A stretch of DNA of 33,493 nucleotides from CAZCCV01 sp964497515 (lineage in GTDB: Bacteria > Armatimonadota > UBA5829 > DTLH01), in contig CAZCCV010000029.1 in the NCBI GenBank assembly GCA_964497515.1, positions 1 through 33,493 on the forward strand, in the 5' to 3' direction. The stretch's first letter is position 1. Every line of letters begins with the position of its first letter. Below the pieces are notes generated by a model. The model did not search any database, had not been told where the DNA came from, and was given only the letters and a program-made list of their open reading frames with translations. Positions 31,980 through 33,493 of the stretch are shown here, one piece after another. The translations under genes and the position numbers were made by a program.

Positions 31980-33203
31980 TTACTTAATCTCAAACCAATC
32001 CAAGCCTCTTGTCTCTTCGTTTGGCTCTTTCAAGGTTACTACACTACCGTCTGCAATTGATACGGCTAGAAGACCTTCTCGATCATACCTGTACCAAGAG
32101 GTTACAGGATTAGGTTCTTTCGTTTCACCTGAAACTCTAACCTTTACGAACAACCACATTCCATCGTTAGACCACTTAGCATCTGTTGTGTTGTAATCTA
32201 ATGTGGCAATCGTGGATAGGCCGAGGCTGTTCACATCAAACAGATATAGGACAGTCTGGTGTTTGGCAGCGTGGTTGTCGGTAGTCACAGTATTCTTCAC
32301 CTCGACCACAGCTAACATTCTGGAATCACTTGACCACTCGTAATCGAGTTCGCTGCCGGTTTGCGCGAACACCAAGGTCTCTTTCGGATTCGCAATCTGA
32401 GTTATGAAGACATTGCTGTAGTCTTTTGTGTAAGCTACTCGTTTTCCGTCGGGAGAATACTTAATATTGTTTCCTATGGAGAATGCCGCCCTTTTGCTCT
32501 TTCCGCCAATACGCGGCATTGAGTGGTAATCATTATAATAGACATTCCTACTGTCCTTCGACCAGAAGACATTGAATATCCCTTCGTCGGCATTTTGAGT
32601 CTTACTCAACAAGTATCTGTGGTTGTTTGCCAGATCAAACGTGTATAAATAATTTGGCCCCACAGTGTTACCAACGACCACAGCAATCCACTTGCTGTCT
32701 GGTGACCAGCTCAACTCTTGGTAACCGGAACGGTCACTATTCAACCTATGTAGTTTCTTCGAGTATATAGAAATCGTCCATAGGTTCAGCCCGGATTCAC
32801 CGTATACAGGTGAATCATACCACTCAAATTGCCCTAATGATATAGGGTATGTAGACTCATCACCGGCTACAGCCTTGCTGGGACTGCCGCTATAGGTCAT
32901 AGTAAAAGGCTCACTGGAGCTAAAAAGGATTTTCTGACCGTTTGGTGCGAATAACGGATACCAGACGGTGGTTCCCAATCCATTATTGTATCGAGTAGTC
33001 AAACGGTCTACGTTTGGCTTATCCGAATATCTCAGGAAAAGATCATATCGCTCCCAAACACGCAGGTTCGCATGGTCTACGTCTCGCAAGAGCTTGCTGT
33101 AGACAATAAGACATCGAGGAGGCGCACGCAAATCGTTGGCTGCCTGGGCTATGTTCGTTGAAAGAAGAAGTATTACCAGTATTGTCAATCTAACGCTTGT
33201 CAT
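31980..33203 (-). CDS. secreted TolB/WD40-like beta-propeller protein
   Basis: 407 aa. A clean signal peptide (MTSVRLTILVILLLSTNIAQA, cut after about residue 21) precedes repeated PD40-type blades: YPLFAPNGQKILFSSS, ELSWSPDSKWIAVVVG, VFWSKDSRNVYYND, IKYSPDGKRVAYTKD, YEWSSDSRMLAVVEV, AKWSNDGMWLFVKV. These [WS]SxDSxxLA words are typical of TolB/WD40-like propellers found in periplasmic proteins. No peptidase triad was seen. The ATG has AGGAGA about six bases upstream. More AT-rich by eye than the housekeeping genes. Function unknown; likely protein or glycan binding. Confidence 0.78.
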   Translation of the reverse strand: MTSVRLTILVILLLSTNIAQAANDLRAPPRCLIVYSKLLRDVDHANLRVWERYDLFLRYSDKPNVDRLTTRYNNGLGTTVWYPLFAPNGQKILFSSSEPFTMTYSGSPSKAVAGDESTYPISLGQFEWYDSPVYGESGLNLWTISIYSKKLHRLNSDRSGYQELSWSPDSKWIAVVVGNTVGPNYLYTFDLANNHRYLLSKTQNADEGIFNVFWSKDSRNVYYNDYHSMPRIGGKSKRAAFSIGNNIKYSPDGKRVAYTKDYSNVFITQIANPKETLVFAQTGSELDYEWSSDSRMLAVVEVKNTVTTDNHAAKHQTVLYLFDVNSLGLSTIATLDYNTTDAKWSNDGMWLFVKVRVSGETKEPNPVTSWYRYDREGLLAVSIADGSVVTLKEPNEETRGLDWFEIK

Positions 33204-33222
33204 TGCAGTCTCCTAATCCCAG

Positions 33223-33254
33223 AATACCCGGCGGCATTTTTACCGCCGGGTATT
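33223..33254 (-). terminator. 12-bp perfect GC-rich hairpin
   Basis: AATACCCGGCGG (33223-33234) / CCGCCGGGTATT (33243-33254), 8-base loop. It lies 20 bases before the start of the minus-strand propeller gene, so it either ends a transcript entering from outside the window or forms that gene's leader. No U-tract on either side. Confidence 0.45.
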
Positions 33255-33493
33255 ATCATATTCATCTTAAGTCAACACTGATATTTGTTTCAAGTTCCCA
33301 GTAGTAAGTGCTGAGTGAGTTAGGGTTGTAAGTCTATGTCACAATCGAAGAAGGGCTTGTTGGATGTTTGCCCTCGTGAACGTTTTTCGTGCTGTAGATA
33401 GTCCTCCATCTTTCAAAACCACCAGACGCACCTCACACCGCCGTTCCCTTCAATGTCGCAGCAAGAGACACTAGATGTGAGTGTGTATCGGAC
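33255..33493. other. window end without recognised gene
   Basis: About 240 bases with stops in all frames. A TTGACT word occurs on the minus strand near 33270, but no -10 box lies at proper spacing. Nothing else was seen. Confidence 0.4.

Noticed and set aside
33255..33290. Promoter for the 31980-33203 gene
   Set aside because: TTGACT is present on the minus strand, but the candidate -10 words are at 9, 12 or 14 bases, not 16-18.
1..33493. CRISPR array or prophage
   Set aside because: No regularly spaced repeats, cas genes or phage structural genes were found.

Overview
The window reads as a chromosomal segment of a free-living bacterium, roughly half G+C by eye, with dense operons, frequent GTG/TTG starts and clear Shine-Dalgarno (SD) sequences. 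Its gene content (LL-diaminopimelate aminotransferase route, YlqD, KhpA, a DUF2993 lipid-binding protein, glmU-prs-pth order, an Hfq with an Ala-rich tail, large secreted proteins of unknown function) fits a Terrabacteria-type lineage. Armatimonadota is my best guess, but this is an inference from gene content only; there is no rRNA to anchor it.

Layout. 1-2760 (+): IS-end-like repeats at the very edge, then a promoter and the operon glmU-like / prs / pth, closed by a terminator. 2766-4799 (-): a secreted multidomain protein with a metzincin-like zinc site. 4957-11710 (-): miaA, hfq, dapF, dapL, hflX, tyrS and a CBS-domain protein. This keeps the miaA-hfq-hflX theme known from E. coli but with the last two steps of meso-DAP/lysine synthesis inserted. 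11825-14209 (+): a second, shorter GlmU-like nucleotidyltransferase behind an apparently leaderless promoter, then leucyl aminopeptidase pepA. 14282-21241 (-): a translation/secretion supercluster: ffh, rpsP, khpA, ylqD, rimM, trmD, rplS, lepB, rnhB, yraN and a DUF2993 protein. 21491-21567 (-): tRNA-Arg(UCG). 21775-23016 (-): a solitary PD-(D/E)XK nuclease-like protein. 23515-27793 (+): three tandem MATE-family transporters, the first behind a hairpin leader and the second apparently using a CTG start. 27804-30262 (-): a tight operon of ABC ATPase, ABC-2 permease, a tiny His/Cys-rich membrane protein and a TPR protein. 30321-33203 (-): two secreted beta-propeller proteins.

The housekeeping blocks are conventional. 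The parts most worth a second look are: the MATE array (leader hairpin with two competing 5' arms, CTG start, in-frame UGA between paralogs); the four-gene ABC cassette with its metal-binding-looking peptide; the metzincin-like secreted protein; the orphan nuclease; and the two GlmU-like enzymes, neither of which has an acetyltransferase active site.
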